Source: Actinoplanes oryzae (GTDB taxonomy: Bacteria > Actinomycetota > Actinomycetes > Mycobacteriales > Micromonosporaceae). Taken from it: a stretch of 64,000 nucleotides of DNA. Position numbers and translations under genes: made by a program. The notes beneath the pieces were generated by a model. The model saw nothing but the letters and a program-made list of their open reading frames with translations, made no database searches and was not told the origin of the DNA. The first letter of the stretch is position 1; every line of letters starts with the position of its first letter. Where the stretch lies: contig NZ_JAUQWH010000034.1 in NCBI RefSeq assembly GCF_030757795.1, forward strand, positions 1-64,000, written 5' to 3'. Shown piece by piece: positions 52,001 through 60,670 of this stretch.

Positions 52001-52843
52001 TCAACCGGCGCGGTGGTGCTTCTGCACGTACGTGAAGCCCGGCTCCAGCGGCCCGACCTGCTCGTCCGCCAGCGACAGCTGCCGCTCCGACGGGTGGGCG
52101 CCGGGCGGCAGCTTGCGCACGAAGCCGTTGACCCAGTGCTCGCGCCGGCCCGAGGCGTCCTCGTCGTCCCAGAGCTCCGCCTCCTCGACCAGCGGGGCGT
52201 AGAACAGCATCTCGGCCGGCTTCTGCCCCTCGACCGCCGGATAGGACGGGTAGCCCGCCTTGTCGACGCTGCCGGTCACGCGGGTCAGATAGCCCTCGCG
52301 GAGCAGCTGGTCGACGGCGTTGGTGAGCAGGAACGTCCCCTTGGCGCCGCGACCCAGCCCGGCGCGGGTGCCCAGGCCGTCCTCGGCGAGCACGGCACTG
52401 CCGTCGGAGAAAACCCGGCCCAGCCTGCGTACGGCCGCCAGCACCTTGCCCCGGTTGGACCCCGCGTCGGCGAACTCGCGGGTGACCACCTTCGGGTCGT
52501 ACTCGTGGTAGTAGGGGACGCCGTCGACCCGCACCGGCTCGTCGAGCGGCGTGGTCCGCACCTGCACGTCGGCGCCCGCCCCGCCCGGCCACGTGACGGT
52601 GACCAGCACGCCGACCTGCACGTCCTCGGGCCACGCGATGCCGTCGAACTGCCACTCGACGTCCTGCCGCAGGGTCGTCGCGAAGACCCGCTTCGCGGCC
52701 GCCCGCCCGTACAGCCGGTGCTCGAGCGCGAGAGTGACGTCCGCCCGGTCCGCCAGCGCCCCGGCGCACTCCTCGGGGGCCGCGCAGATCCCGCCGTCGA
52801 GGTCGGCCCGCCACAACGCGGAACGCCGGGTCACCTTTCGCAC
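52001..52843 (-). CDS. Uncharacterised soluble protein
   Basis: A 280-residue protein I do not recognise. It starts at GTG (VRKVTRRSALWRADLDGG), with no ribosome site but a TACGAT element about 10 bases before, so the message may be leaderless. It is hydrophilic without signal peptide or membrane segments. A beta-rich N-terminal half (TLALEHRLYGRAAAKRVFATTLRQDVEWQFDGIAWPEDVQVGVLVTVTWPGG) is followed by a winged-helix-like stretch (GTFLLTNAVDQLLREGYLTRVTGSVDKAGYPSYP). Its stop abuts the Kup stop codon. Confidence 0.6.
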   Translation of the reverse strand: MRKVTRRSALWRADLDGGICAAPEECAGALADRADVTLALEHRLYGRAAAKRVFATTLRQDVEWQFDGIAWPEDVQVGVLVTVTWPGGAGADVQVRTTPLDEPVRVDGVPYYHEYDPKVVTREFADAGSNRGKVLAAVRRLGRVFSDGSAVLAEDGLGTRAGLGRGAKGTFLLTNAVDQLLREGYLTRVTGSVDKAGYPSYPAVEGQKPAEMLFYAPLVEEAELWDDEDASGRREHWVNGFVRKLPPGAHPSERQLSLADEQVGPLEPGFTYVQKHHRAG

Positions 52844-53023
52844 GCGGAGAATCGTAGCCCGGCGGGTACGCAGGGGCAGACAACGGCCCGGTCCGGACAC
52901 AGTCCGCCGCGAACGGCGACGTTCGCGGGCTTGCGGGCATCTAGTACTGAGTACGGAGGAGTCGGGGGCGCTTTCCCGGGGCGGAGGCTGATCCCCCGAC
53001 CGGGCGGTCGAGTGGAGGCAGAC

Positions 53024-54133
53024 ATGCCGGGAGCAGCGCAACGCGCGTCGGCACCGATCGGCACGGCCCGCGCGGTCGAGCAGGTGTTCCGCGAGGCCGG
53101 CGGCGGTCGCCTGATCGAGGCACGCACGGAGACCGCCCGCGGCCGCGGCACGATCATGGTCCGCTTCGTCCGCGGCACCTGGATGTGCCACGCCACGGTC
53201 GACCCCCGGACCGGCTCGGTGCTGTCGATCGTCGACGACGGCCCCCGCGTCCCGGTCCCCACACCGCCCCTCTCCGCCGCCGCCCCGGTCGCCACCCAGC
53301 TGGACTTCCGCACGATCTGGGACGTGCAGGCCGCCGTCGACGACCCGGCCGTCGCCTACGTGGCCACCGACGCGGGCGTGGGCCGCGTGCGCCTGGGCCG
53401 CGACCTGGCCTGGACCCTGACGGTCGAGGACCATCACGGCACGGGCTTCGGCGCCACCCGCCACGTCGCCGCCGTCCCGGGCGGCGTGGTCGGCACCACC
53501 GCCGACGGGCGAGCCTTCCGCTTGGACGCCGACGGCCGCCGCTGCTGGGCGACGTGGCTGCCCGCGGCCCCGCACACGATCGTCGCCGACCCGGGCGGCA
53601 ACCGGTTGCTCCTGGCCACCGACGCGGGCGCCCTGGAAGTGAACGCGGCCACGGGCGCCGTGCTCGGGGTGGGCGGCGGTCCGGTGCGGGCGGCGGCCTA
53701 CCTGCCCGGGGGCGGTCACCTGCTGGCCGGCCACCGCGGCGAGCTCCTGGTCACCGGCGCGCGCGGGGGCGTCCGCCGGCGGCACGAGCAGGACGGTTAC
53801 GTCGAGCGGCTGTGGGCGTACGCGGGGAAGGTCTTCCTGGCGGGCGAGCACGGCCTGAAGGAGATCTCCCCGGGCAAGGGCGTGGTGGCGCAGTGGTCCG
53901 CGCCCGGAGCGGGTGCCGTGCAGAGCGCGGTCGTCGCGGGTGGCCTGGCCTTCACCTGCACCCGCGACGGCCGCGTGGACCGGCACGACCAGGCGACCGC
54001 CGCGTGGCACGGGACGCTGCCGGGGCTGCCCGACCATCCCTCGGCCGTCACGACCGTCGACCCGGGCGCCGGCCCCTGGCTGCTGACCGGCCACCGTGAC
54101 GGCCGCCTGACCGCGTCGGCGGTGCGGGGCTGA
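53024..54133 (+). CDS. Beta-propeller (WD40/PQQ-like) repeat protein
   Basis: A 369-residue cytoplasmic protein. After an N-terminal alpha/beta module of about 85 residues (AVEQVFREAGGGRLIEARTETARGRGTIMVRFVRGTWMCHATVD) come six to seven blade-like repeats, each with a GxxxxLD/VxAxTG turn (RLGRDLAWTLTVEDHHGTGF, GRAFRLDADGRRCWATWLP, GALEVNAATGAVLGVGGGPVRAAAYLPGGGHLLAGHRG). No catalytic motif is visible. It is a scaffold or sensor by fold, with function unknown. It shares a 180-base promoter region with the divergent uncharacterised gene, and its stop abuts the secreted-protein stop exactly. Confidence 0.7.
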   Translation: MPGAAQRASAPIGTARAVEQVFREAGGGRLIEARTETARGRGTIMVRFVRGTWMCHATVDPRTGSVLSIVDDGPRVPVPTPPLSAAAPVATQLDFRTIWDVQAAVDDPAVAYVATDAGVGRVRLGRDLAWTLTVEDHHGTGFGATRHVAAVPGGVVGTTADGRAFRLDADGRRCWATWLPAAPHTIVADPGGNRLLLATDAGALEVNAATGAVLGVGGGPVRAAAYLPGGGHLLAGHRGELLVTGARGGVRRRHEQDGYVERLWAYAGKVFLAGEHGLKEISPGKGVVAQWSAPGAGAVQSAVVAGGLAFTCTRDGRVDRHDQATAAWHGTLPGLPDHPSAVTTVDPGAGPWLLTGHRDGRLTASAVRG

Positions 54134-54574
54134 TCAGCGATAGAAGTGTTCGGGGTCGCCGCAGAGCTGGCTGGACGTCTGGTAGTTCCGGCACACGGTC
54201 ACCCGGATCCGGTTGATCCCGCCGACGAGGTCGGGATCGCCGATGGTGAAGTCGAACGCCCGGAGGGTGCCGAGGTCGCTCTCGTCGTTGGCGGTCCGCG
54301 TCTCCGTGTCGATCTTCGTGTCGCCGGCGAACGCCTCGAACAGGGCGGTCGCGCTGCCCGCGCCGCTGTCCCAGACATAGCCGTTCACGTACGCCGTCCG
54401 GTTGTACCAGGTGATGGACCCCCACGTCTCGCCCAGGCACGTGGCTCCACACACATCGAACGAGGAGTCCGTGGCGGCGGTGGACGGCGCCGCCAGGGCC
54501 GAGACGGCGGTTGCGGTGACGACTGCTGCCGTGGTCGCGGCGACCGTGGCGGCGCGCATCAGGTGACGCATCAT
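54134..54574 (-). CDS. Small secreted protein
   Basis: A 146-residue exported protein. The ATGATG start is preceded by GAGGGG. The signal peptide is HLMRAATVAATTAAVVTATAVSALAAPSTA, cut after ALAAP or STAAT. The mature part has paired cysteines (CGATC near residue 44, CRNYQTSSQLC near the end) and a beta-rich profile (WGSITWYNRTAYVNGYVWDSG, FDFTIGDPDLVGGINRIRVTVC). I do not recognise a family. Two GAGCCAATC direct repeats lie upstream and probably belong to its promoter. Confidence 0.72.
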   Translation of the reverse strand: MMRHLMRAATVAATTAAVVTATAVSALAAPSTAATDSSFDVCGATCLGETWGSITWYNRTAYVNGYVWDSGAGSATALFEAFAGDTKIDTETRTANDESDLGTLRAFDFTIGDPDLVGGINRIRVTVCRNYQTSSQLCGDPEHFYR

Positions 54575-54640
54575 GATGTTCCCCTCATCAGGATCGACGT
54601 TCCTGCGACCGACCGTAGAGGCGATCCCCGGCCACCTGAA

Positions 54641-54673
54641 GAGCCAATCCCGCACCGAACATAGGAGCCAATC
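54641..54673. repeat. Direct repeat GAGCCAATC upstream of the secreted-protein gene
   Basis: GAGCCAATC occurs at 54641-54649 and 54665-54673, 24 bases apart, 67-99 bases upstream of the secreted-protein start. It is a candidate regulator-binding pair; no cognate factor is evident. Confidence 0.4.
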
Positions 54674-54757
54674 GATGTCATCCGCGTCGCTGTGTCCGCG
54701 GTGCTGCTCGCCCGCTGGGGCTCCAGCAGTTCTGGGCCCGTCGCCTTGTGCGGCCGG

Positions 54758-55798
54758 TCAGGCGGCCGGGAAGCGGACGGTGAAGCGCAGGCCGCCGCCC
54801 TCGAGGGGGTCGGCGGTGATCGTCCCGTCGTGGGCCTGGACGATCGAGCGGGCGATGGCCAGGCCGAGGCCGCTGCCGCCGCTGTGGTCGATGCGGGTGG
54901 CGGCGAGGCGGGTGAAGGGCTCGAAGAGGCGGGCGACGTCCTCGGGCGGGACGAGCGGGCCGGTGTTCTCGACGATGAGCAGGCCGTCGACGGTGACGCG
55001 GACCGTGCCGCCGGGGTGGTTGTACTTGGTGGCGTTGTGGACCAGGTTGCGGACCAGGCGCTCGAGGAGGATGCCGTCGCCGGGGACGCGGCAGGGGTAG
55101 ACGGCGGTGCTGACCTTGACGTCGTTGGCGTCGGCGAAGGCGGCGTTGGCGTCGATGACGTCCCGGGTGATGCGGTCGAGGTCCTGGGGGTTCCGGGCGG
55201 CCAGCCCCTGGTCGGCCTGGGCGAGCACCAGGAGGCCCTCGATGAGCCGCTCGTTGCGGGTGTTGGTGGCCAGGAGCTGGCTCGTGAGCAGGGCGGACTG
55301 CTCGGGGGTGAGCTGCTCGGCCATGCCGACCTCGATCAGCGTGCGCTGCAGGGCGAGGGGCGTGCGCAGCTCGTGCGAGGCGTTGGCCGCGAAGGCGCGC
55401 TGGCCCTCGTAGCCCGACGCGATCCGGTCCATCATCGCGTCGAGGGCCCGGCCGAGGCGCTTGTCCTCGGCCCGGCCGCGCCGCCCGGGGCGTACGCGAT
55501 AGCCGAGGTTCTGGGGTCCCAGCTGGTCGACCACCGGCACCAGGCGGCGGATCGGGGCCAGGACCCACCAGCCCAGCGGCACGAGCACGAGCAGCGACAC
55601 CGCGAGGATGATCGCGTACCCGGCGAGGTCGAAGATGGGGACCTTCCGGGTGATCCGGCAGGGCAGGCCGTCGACGTCGGCGACGCAGGGATAGTAGTAG
55701 AGCCAGGACCAGCCGAGCCGGCTGTAGAGGAACTGCAGGACGTGCACCAGCGTCACCGTGGCCACGGCGGCGACGAGCAGGCGGAGGCGCAGGCCCAT
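54758..55798 (-). CDS. HisKA-type sensor histidine kinase
   Basis: A 346-residue membrane kinase. Two helices (LLVAAVATVTLVHVLQFLY, residues 7-25, and AGYAIILAVSLLVLVPLGWWVL, 59-80) bracket a small extracytoplasmic loop with two cysteines (YPCVADVDGLPC). Then come a HAMP linker, the H-box RAFAANASHELRTPLALQRT (His142), the N-box VRNLVHNATKYNHPGG and the G-box GGSGLGLAIARSIVQAHDG. The cysteines suggest a disulfide in the sensor. Its ATG overlaps the response-regulator stop by one base. Confidence 0.92.
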   Translation of the reverse strand: MGLRLRLLVAAVATVTLVHVLQFLYSRLGWSWLYYYPCVADVDGLPCRITRKVPIFDLAGYAIILAVSLLVLVPLGWWVLAPIRRLVPVVDQLGPQNLGYRVRPGRRGRAEDKRLGRALDAMMDRIASGYEGQRAFAANASHELRTPLALQRTLIEVGMAEQLTPEQSALLTSQLLATNTRNERLIEGLLVLAQADQGLAARNPQDLDRITRDVIDANAAFADANDVKVSTAVYPCRVPGDGILLERLVRNLVHNATKYNHPGGTVRVTVDGLLIVENTGPLVPPEDVARLFEPFTRLAATRIDHSGGSGLGLAIARSIVQAHDGTITADPLEGGGLRFTVRFPAA

Positions 55799-56469
55799 CA
55801 GGACAGGCCGATGCGGTAGCCGGCGCGCGGGACGGTCCGCACGACCGGCGGGTCGCCCAGCTTGCGGCGCAGGGTGGAGACGGTCACGCGGACCACGTTG
55901 CTGAACGGGTCGGTGTGCTCGTCCCAGACCTGTTCGAGCAGGTCCTCGGTGGTGACGGCCTGGCCTTGGGCCCGCATCAGCGCGTGCAGCACCCCGAACT
56001 CCTTGACGGTCAGCGCGAGCGGGCGCCCGTCTCGGGTCGCCGTGCGGGTGGCAACGTCGACCACGATGCCGTCGCGCTCGAGGACGGGCGGGAGCGCGGG
56101 CGCCGTACGCCGGGCCAGGGCCTGCACCCGGGCCACCAGCTCGGCGAACGCGAACGGCTTGGTCAGATAGTCGTCGGCCCCGAGGCCGAGCCCCTCGACG
56201 CGGTCGTAGATGCCGGCGGCGGCGGTCAGGAGCAGGACCCGGGTGCCCCCGCCCGTACGGGCGACGTGCCGGCACACGTCGTCCCCCGACCCGCCCGGCA
56301 TGTCCCGGTCGAGCACCGCGACGTCGTACCGGTTGACGGTGATCTTCTCCAGGGCCTGTGCCCCGTCGTACGCGACGTCGACCGCCATCGCCTCGCGCCG
56401 CAACCCGACGGCGATCATGTCGGCCAGCAGTTCCTCGTCGTCCGCCACCAGTACTCGCACGGGCGCCAT
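55798..56469 (-). CDS. OmpR-family response regulator
   Basis: A 223-residue regulator with acidic pocket Asp10-Asp11 and phosphoacceptor Asp54 (VAVLDRDMPGGSG). The conserved Lys is in YLTKPFAFAEL. The C-terminal winged helix is ALTVKEFGVLHALMRAQGQAVTTEDLLEQVWDEHTDPFSNVVRVTVSTLRRKLG. I start at the ATG at 56469 (MAPVRVLVADDEE); earlier in-frame ATGs would add residues before the first strand. It is the first gene of the regulator-kinase operon and lies 32 bases after the membrane GT-C-like gene on the same strand. Confidence 0.92.
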   Translation of the reverse strand: MAPVRVLVADDEELLADMIAVGLRREAMAVDVAYDGAQALEKITVNRYDVAVLDRDMPGGSGDDVCRHVARTGGGTRVLLLTAAAGIYDRVEGLGLGADDYLTKPFAFAELVARVQALARRTAPALPPVLERDGIVVDVATRTATRDGRPLALTVKEFGVLHALMRAQGQAVTTEDLLEQVWDEHTDPFSNVVRVTVSTLRRKLGDPPVVRTVPRAGYRIGLS

Positions 56470-56501
56470 GCTGCCATGATCGCTATGAAGAACCTGTGAG
56501 G

Positions 56502-58196
56502 TCATGGTTGCCAGACCCACGCGTCACGGACGGTGACCGGATCGCCGTAGACCTGGGCGATCAGGTAGCGCAGCCCGGCGTTGGACTGGTCGGCGCGCAT
56601 GGCGAGGGCTTCGCCGTGCCAGTTCGCGACATCCGCGCGTACGGCGGCCTTGTCCTTCGCGGTCAGCTCCGGCGTCTTCCCGGACATCTGCACCCCGGTC
56701 ACCAGCTGGGTCAGGCGGCTCGGGTGCGTGGTGCCCATCTGACCCTTGCCGTCCGGGCCGGGTCCCAGGAAGTAGCCCTCCGGCACGGTGAACTCCTGCC
56801 GCGCCTGCGCACTCCAGCCGAGGCTGTCGCGGCCGAGCCAGTTGCTCGGCAGCGGCACCGGGACGAGGGTGCCGCCCGGCTGGACGTACTCGCGCCAGGC
56901 GCCGCTGGTGACGAAGGCCGGCGCGGGCCGCTCGGGCATGGCCGGCAACGGCGTCGGCAGCAGCGGGAGCAGCGCGGCCGCGACGAAGACACGGGACGGC
57001 TTGAGCCGGTCCCAGGCGAGGGCGACGAGGAGGACGGCGGCGCCGGTCACCGCGTACGTGAGCCTGCTCGGCATCATGAGGTTGAACACGGGCAGGTGCT
57101 CGGGCAGGTGCGCCAGCAGCCCCCGGTGCCCGGTGTTCTCGCCGGCGATGCGCACCACCGGGCCGGCCGAGAGCACCGCGAAGATCACGGCCACGCAGCC
57201 CGCCACCCGCGCGGCGACGGATCGGCGCCAGAGCACGGCGACAAGGACGATCAGGAGGAGGGTGAGCGGCCAGCCGTACCAGCTGTTCTGCTCGATGCCG
57301 CCCTGCGCGGCCTCCCCCGCCGGGCTGCCGGCCAGGCTGTCCCGCGGGAAGGTCAAATAGGTGACGGGGTCCTCGCCCCACGTGGTGAAGGCGGGCATCC
57401 CGATGAAGGTCTGCGGCCCGTGGAACTGGAACCAGATCGGATAGGCGCACAGCGCGCCCGCCACGAGCGCGGTGACGCCCAGCGGCTTGAGCTTGGTCAG
57501 GGCGTTCCGGGGGCGCAGCAGCGTGCCCAGCCCGCAGGCCAGCGCGGTGACCAGCAGCAGCTCCTCGTTGATGAAGAGCTGCCAGGTCACCAGCAGGCCC
57601 AGGATCGCGCCGTCGCGGACCCACCTCGTGGTCGCGCCGAGCCGGAAGACCGCCGCCACGATCAGCGGGAGCACGAAGTTCGACACGAAGTTGGGCTGGC
57701 CGTTCGCGTGGTGGATCACGCCCGGCGCGAAACCGGCCAGCGCGCCGCCCGCGAAGGCCGCCACGCGGGAGCGCACGACATGGCGCTGCAGGACCCAGTA
57801 GGTCGTCGCGGCGGTGCCGGCCGTCGCCAGGATCAGCCAGACGACGTACGTCACCCGGGGCCCCGCGAGCCACGTCAGCGGCGCGAGCGGCAGCGTCACC
57901 CCGAGCACCGACGTGTTGGCCATCATGTTGACGCCGTACGGGGTGTTCTGCGTCGCCGAGAACAGCGGGTTGCCGCCGTGCAGGAGCACGTGGGCGCCGT
58001 GCGCGAGCAGCCACTCGAACCACGTGTGGTCCGCGGGCAGGTGCGAGGAGACCCGCTCCCCCGGCGCCTCGAGGAAGCGCCACATGACGACGACACCGAG
58101 CGCCAGGTACGCCGTGAAGGCGACCAGGTGCGTCTTCTTGGGTTCCGGCGCGGCGGGGACAGCCCGGCCGGGGGCACGCTCGAGGAGGACGGTCAT
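56502..58196 (-). CDS. Polytopic membrane protein, GT-C glycosyltransferase-like
   Basis: A 564-residue protein with about twelve hydrophobic helices and a soluble C-terminal domain of about 130 residues. The first loop after helix 1 (FLEAPGERVSSHLPADHTWFEWLLAHGAHVLLHGGNPLF) contains an acidic/His cluster of the sort that carries the catalytic acids in GT-C mannosyl/arabinosyl-transferases. The NTPYGVNMMANTSVLGVTLPLAPLTWLAGP segment is a recurrent actinobacterial signature. A lipid-linked sugar donor would be expected. The start is taken as ATG 58196; an ATG 27 bases upstream is possible. It precedes the OmpR/kinase genes. Confidence 0.7.
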   Translation of the reverse strand: MTVLLERAPGRAVPAAPEPKKTHLVAFTAYLALGVVVMWRFLEAPGERVSSHLPADHTWFEWLLAHGAHVLLHGGNPLFSATQNTPYGVNMMANTSVLGVTLPLAPLTWLAGPRVTYVVWLILATAGTAATTYWVLQRHVVRSRVAAFAGGALAGFAPGVIHHANGQPNFVSNFVLPLIVAAVFRLGATTRWVRDGAILGLLVTWQLFINEELLLVTALACGLGTLLRPRNALTKLKPLGVTALVAGALCAYPIWFQFHGPQTFIGMPAFTTWGEDPVTYLTFPRDSLAGSPAGEAAQGGIEQNSWYGWPLTLLLIVLVAVLWRRSVAARVAGCVAVIFAVLSAGPVVRIAGENTGHRGLLAHLPEHLPVFNLMMPSRLTYAVTGAAVLLVALAWDRLKPSRVFVAAALLPLLPTPLPAMPERPAPAFVTSGAWREYVQPGGTLVPVPLPSNWLGRDSLGWSAQARQEFTVPEGYFLGPGPDGKGQMGTTHPSRLTQLVTGVQMSGKTPELTAKDKAAVRADVANWHGEALAMRADQSNAGLRYLIAQVYGDPVTVRDAWVWQP

Positions 58197-58259
58197 GGGC
58201 GGGGACCGTACGGACGGCGACATAAGCGCCGGATAAACGCGGGGATGCATGATGACGGG

Positions 58260-58880
58260 ATGAGGGACCGCACCGAGACCCAGGCGTTCTTCGCCGAGCG
58301 CGCCGCCCGCTGGGACAGCAGGTTCGGCGACGACCTGCCCGCCTACACCGCCGCGATCGCCACGGCCCCACCCCCGCCGGGCGGCACCGCGATCGACGTC
58401 GGCTGCGGCACCGGCCGGGCCCTCCCCGTCCTGCGCGACGCCGTCGGCCCCACCGGCACGGTCCTCGGCCTCGACATCACCCCGGAGATGCTCGCCGTCG
58501 CCGCCACCCGCGCCACCGCCGCCCGGGCCCTGCTGGCACTGGCCGACGCGAGCCAGCTGCCGCTGCCCACCGCCACGGCCGACGTCATCTTCGCCGCCGG
58601 CCTCGTCAACCACCTGCCCGACCCGGCCGCCGGCCTCGCCGAGCTCGCCCGCGTGACCCGCGCCGGCGGCACGCTGATCCTCTTCCACCCCATCGGCCGG
58701 GCCGCCCTCGCCGCCCGCCACGGCCACGCGCTGCGCCCCGGCGAGCCGCTGGCCGAGGGGCCCCTGCGCGCGCTCACCGCCGCGACCGGCTGGACCCTGA
58801 CCGCGTACGAGGACGGGGAGCGCCGCTTCCTCGCCACCGCGCGCCGGGTCTCGGCAACTGCCCCGCCACGGGAGCGCTAG
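58260..58880 (+). CDS. Class I SAM-dependent methyltransferase
   Basis: A 206-residue methyltransferase. Motif I is GTAIDVGCGTGRALPVLRDAVG (about residues 42-63), the ribose-binding acid is in VLGLDITPEMLAVAATR, then LALADASQLPLPTATADVIFAAGLVNHLPDPAAGLAELARVTRAGGTLILFHPIG. It is a compact UbiE/Methyltransf_11 protein. The GACGGG sequence precedes the ATG at 58260; an in-frame ATG at 58245 is an alternative. It is divergent from the GT-C-like gene with only 63 bases between. Confidence 0.87.
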   Translation: MRDRTETQAFFAERAARWDSRFGDDLPAYTAAIATAPPPPGGTAIDVGCGTGRALPVLRDAVGPTGTVLGLDITPEMLAVAATRATAARALLALADASQLPLPTATADVIFAAGLVNHLPDPAAGLAELARVTRAGGTLILFHPIGRAALAARHGHALRPGEPLAEGPLRALTAATGWTLTAYEDGERRFLATARRVSATAPPRER

Positions 58881-58889
58881 CGTCCGCGC

Positions 58890-60020
58890 GTGCTCGTCGC
58901 AACCCCGCCGCTGGATGACACCGACCACCGAGTCCTCGCCGAGCTGGACGAGATGCGCGACGAACTGGCGGCGCTTCTCCGCAGGAAGCCCCGATGGGAG
59001 ATCCAGCTGCGCCGCAGCCTGTTCGCGGCGGCGATCCAGGGCTCGAACACCATCGAGAACATCACGATCAGCAACTCGGACGCTCGCGCCCTGGTCGAGC
59101 ACGCTCCCCTGTCCGCTGCGGCCGGCGAGGAGACGCAGCAAGCAGTCACGGGCTATCGCGATGCGATGACCTACGTGCAACAGACGCCGGCGATGCCCTT
59201 CTTCGACTACTCGGAAACGCTGCTGTCCACGCTGCACTTCATGATCACGAAGTATCAGCCCGCGAAGTGGCCGGGACGCTACCGCGCCGGCGGCGTCTAC
59301 GTGACCAGCGCCGACCCCCTTGAGCCCGCGTACACCGGGCCGGACGCCGATGCGGTCCCCGGGCTCATGGGCGAACTGGTCGAGTGGCTGCGTGGCGGAG
59401 ACCTCGACTGCCCGCCCTACGCCCGCGCGGCGATGGCCCACCTCAACCTCGTCGGCATCCATCCGTGGCGGGACGGCAACGGCCGGACAGCGCGGGCGCT
59501 GCACGCGCTGGTGCTGGCGCGCACGGGAGAGCTGGCGCCCGAGTTCTCCTCGATCGAGGAGTGGCTGGGCGAGCAGGTCAACACGGTCCAGTACTACGAA
59601 GCCCTCCGAACCGTCCAGCAGGGCACCTTCCAGCCGGAGCGCGACGCCCACTCCTGGCTCAGGTTCGTCTTCACGGCGCATCACCGGCAGGCGCAGCGCG
59701 TGCAGCGGCGCGCCGACTGGACCGTGCACCTGTGGCACGACCTGGCACGGCTGGCCGACGAGCGAGGGCTTCCGGAGCGCACGGTCTCCGCCCTCTACGC
59801 CGCCGCGGTCGGCGAGGTCCGGCGTGTCACCTACCAGCGCGACGAGGGGCTCAGCCGGGGCCAGGCCATCCGCGACATCCAGGCCCTGACGCGCTCGGGC
59901 CTGCTGGAGCCGCGCGGCAACGCGATCACCCGCGTCTACGTCCTCGACGGCGCCGCCGCCGAGATCGCGGAGTCCGCGGCCGACGCCGTCCGCAGCCCCG
60001 GCCGCGACCCGTACCTCTAG
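58890..60020 (+). CDS. Class II Fic protein (AMP-transferase) with intact inhibitory motif
   Basis: A 376-residue Fic protein starting with GTG. The catalytic loop HPWRDGNGR (residues 191-199) has the conserved His and full nucleotide-binding loop. The N-terminal inhibitory helix carries SNTIEN (52-57), matching [S/T]xxxE[G/N], so it is a self-inhibited class II enzyme of the DOC/Fic-with-HTH architecture. The C-terminal region (ERTVSALYAAAVGEVRRVTYQRDEGLSRGQAIRDIQALTRSGLLEPRGNAITRVY) is a winged-helix domain, as in many Fic proteins that affect their own promoter. It lies 9 bases behind the methyltransferase, with no antitoxin gene nearby. The target is unknown. Confidence 0.92.
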   Translation: MLVATPPLDDTDHRVLAELDEMRDELAALLRRKPRWEIQLRRSLFAAAIQGSNTIENITISNSDARALVEHAPLSAAAGEETQQAVTGYRDAMTYVQQTPAMPFFDYSETLLSTLHFMITKYQPAKWPGRYRAGGVYVTSADPLEPAYTGPDADAVPGLMGELVEWLRGGDLDCPPYARAAMAHLNLVGIHPWRDGNGRTARALHALVLARTGELAPEFSSIEEWLGEQVNTVQYYEALRTVQQGTFQPERDAHSWLRFVFTAHHRQAQRVQRRADWTVHLWHDLARLADERGLPERTVSALYAAAVGEVRRVTYQRDEGLSRGQAIRDIQALTRSGLLEPRGNAITRVYVLDGAAAEIAESAADAVRSPGRDPYL

Positions 60021-60670
60021 GAGCCGGCGCGGACGAGGCCGGTTTCGTACGCGTAGACGACGGCCTGGACGCGGTCGCGCAGGGCCAGTTTGGTCAGGAC
60101 CCGGCTCACGTGGGTTTTGACCGTGCCTTCGGAGAGGTGGAGGCGGGCGGCGATCTCCGCGTTCGACAGGCCGCGGGCGATCAGGCCGAGGACCTCCCGT
60201 TCCCGGTCGGTCAGGGGGTCCGGGCCGGGGCCGGCGGCGGGCGCGGCGGCCGGGGCGACGTAGCGGTCCAGGAGGCGGCGGGTCACGGCCGGGGCCACGA
60301 CCGCGTCGCCTCGGGCGACCATGCGGATCGCCGACAGGAGGTCCGGGGCGAGGGTGTCCTTGAGGAGGAAGCCGCTGGCTCCCGCCTGCAGCGCCGCGTA
60401 CACGTACTCGTCGAGGTCGAAGGTGGTCAGGATGAGCACCCGGGTGGGGGTGGCGGACGCGCAGATGCGGCGGGTTGCCTCGACGCCGTCGGTGCCGGGC
60501 ATGCGGACGTCCATCAGGACGACGTCCGGGGACAGCTCGCGGGCGATCCGGGCGGCCTCGGCGCCGTCTCCGGCCTCGGCGGCCACGTGCATGTCGGGGG
60601 CGTTCTCGAGGATCATGCGGAAGCCGGTGCGCACCAGGGCCTGGTCGTCGGCCAGGACGACGCTGATCAT
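60017..60670 (-). CDS. NarL/FixJ-family response regulator
   Basis: A 217-residue regulator with acidic pocket Asp8-Asp9, phosphoacceptor Asp54 (VVLMDVRMPG), Thr in ILTTF and Lys in GFLLKDTLAPDL. The LuxR-type domain is LTDREREVLGLIARGLSNAEIAARLHLSEGTVKTHVSRVLTKLALRDRVQAVVYAYETGLV. Its ATG overlaps the kinase stop. It is similar in layout to the regulator at 36337 but with a proline/alanine-rich linker (APAAAPAAGPGP). It controls an unknown regulon; no target gene is adjacent on this strand. Confidence 0.93.
   Translation of the reverse strand: MISVVLADDQALVRTGFRMILENAPDMHVAAEAGDGAEAARIARELSPDVVLMDVRMPGTDGVEATRRICASATPTRVLILTTFDLDEYVYAALQAGASGFLLKDTLAPDLLSAIRMVARGDAVVAPAVTRRLLDRYVAPAAAPAAGPGPDPLTDREREVLGLIARGLSNAEIAARLHLSEGTVKTHVSRVLTKLALRDRVQAVVYAYETGLVRAGS

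Noticed and set aside
56502..59738. A 1078-codon minus-strand frame extending the GT-C-like gene far upstream
   Set aside because: The upstream part is the complement of the methyltransferase and Fic genes and is not protein-like; the real start is near 58196.
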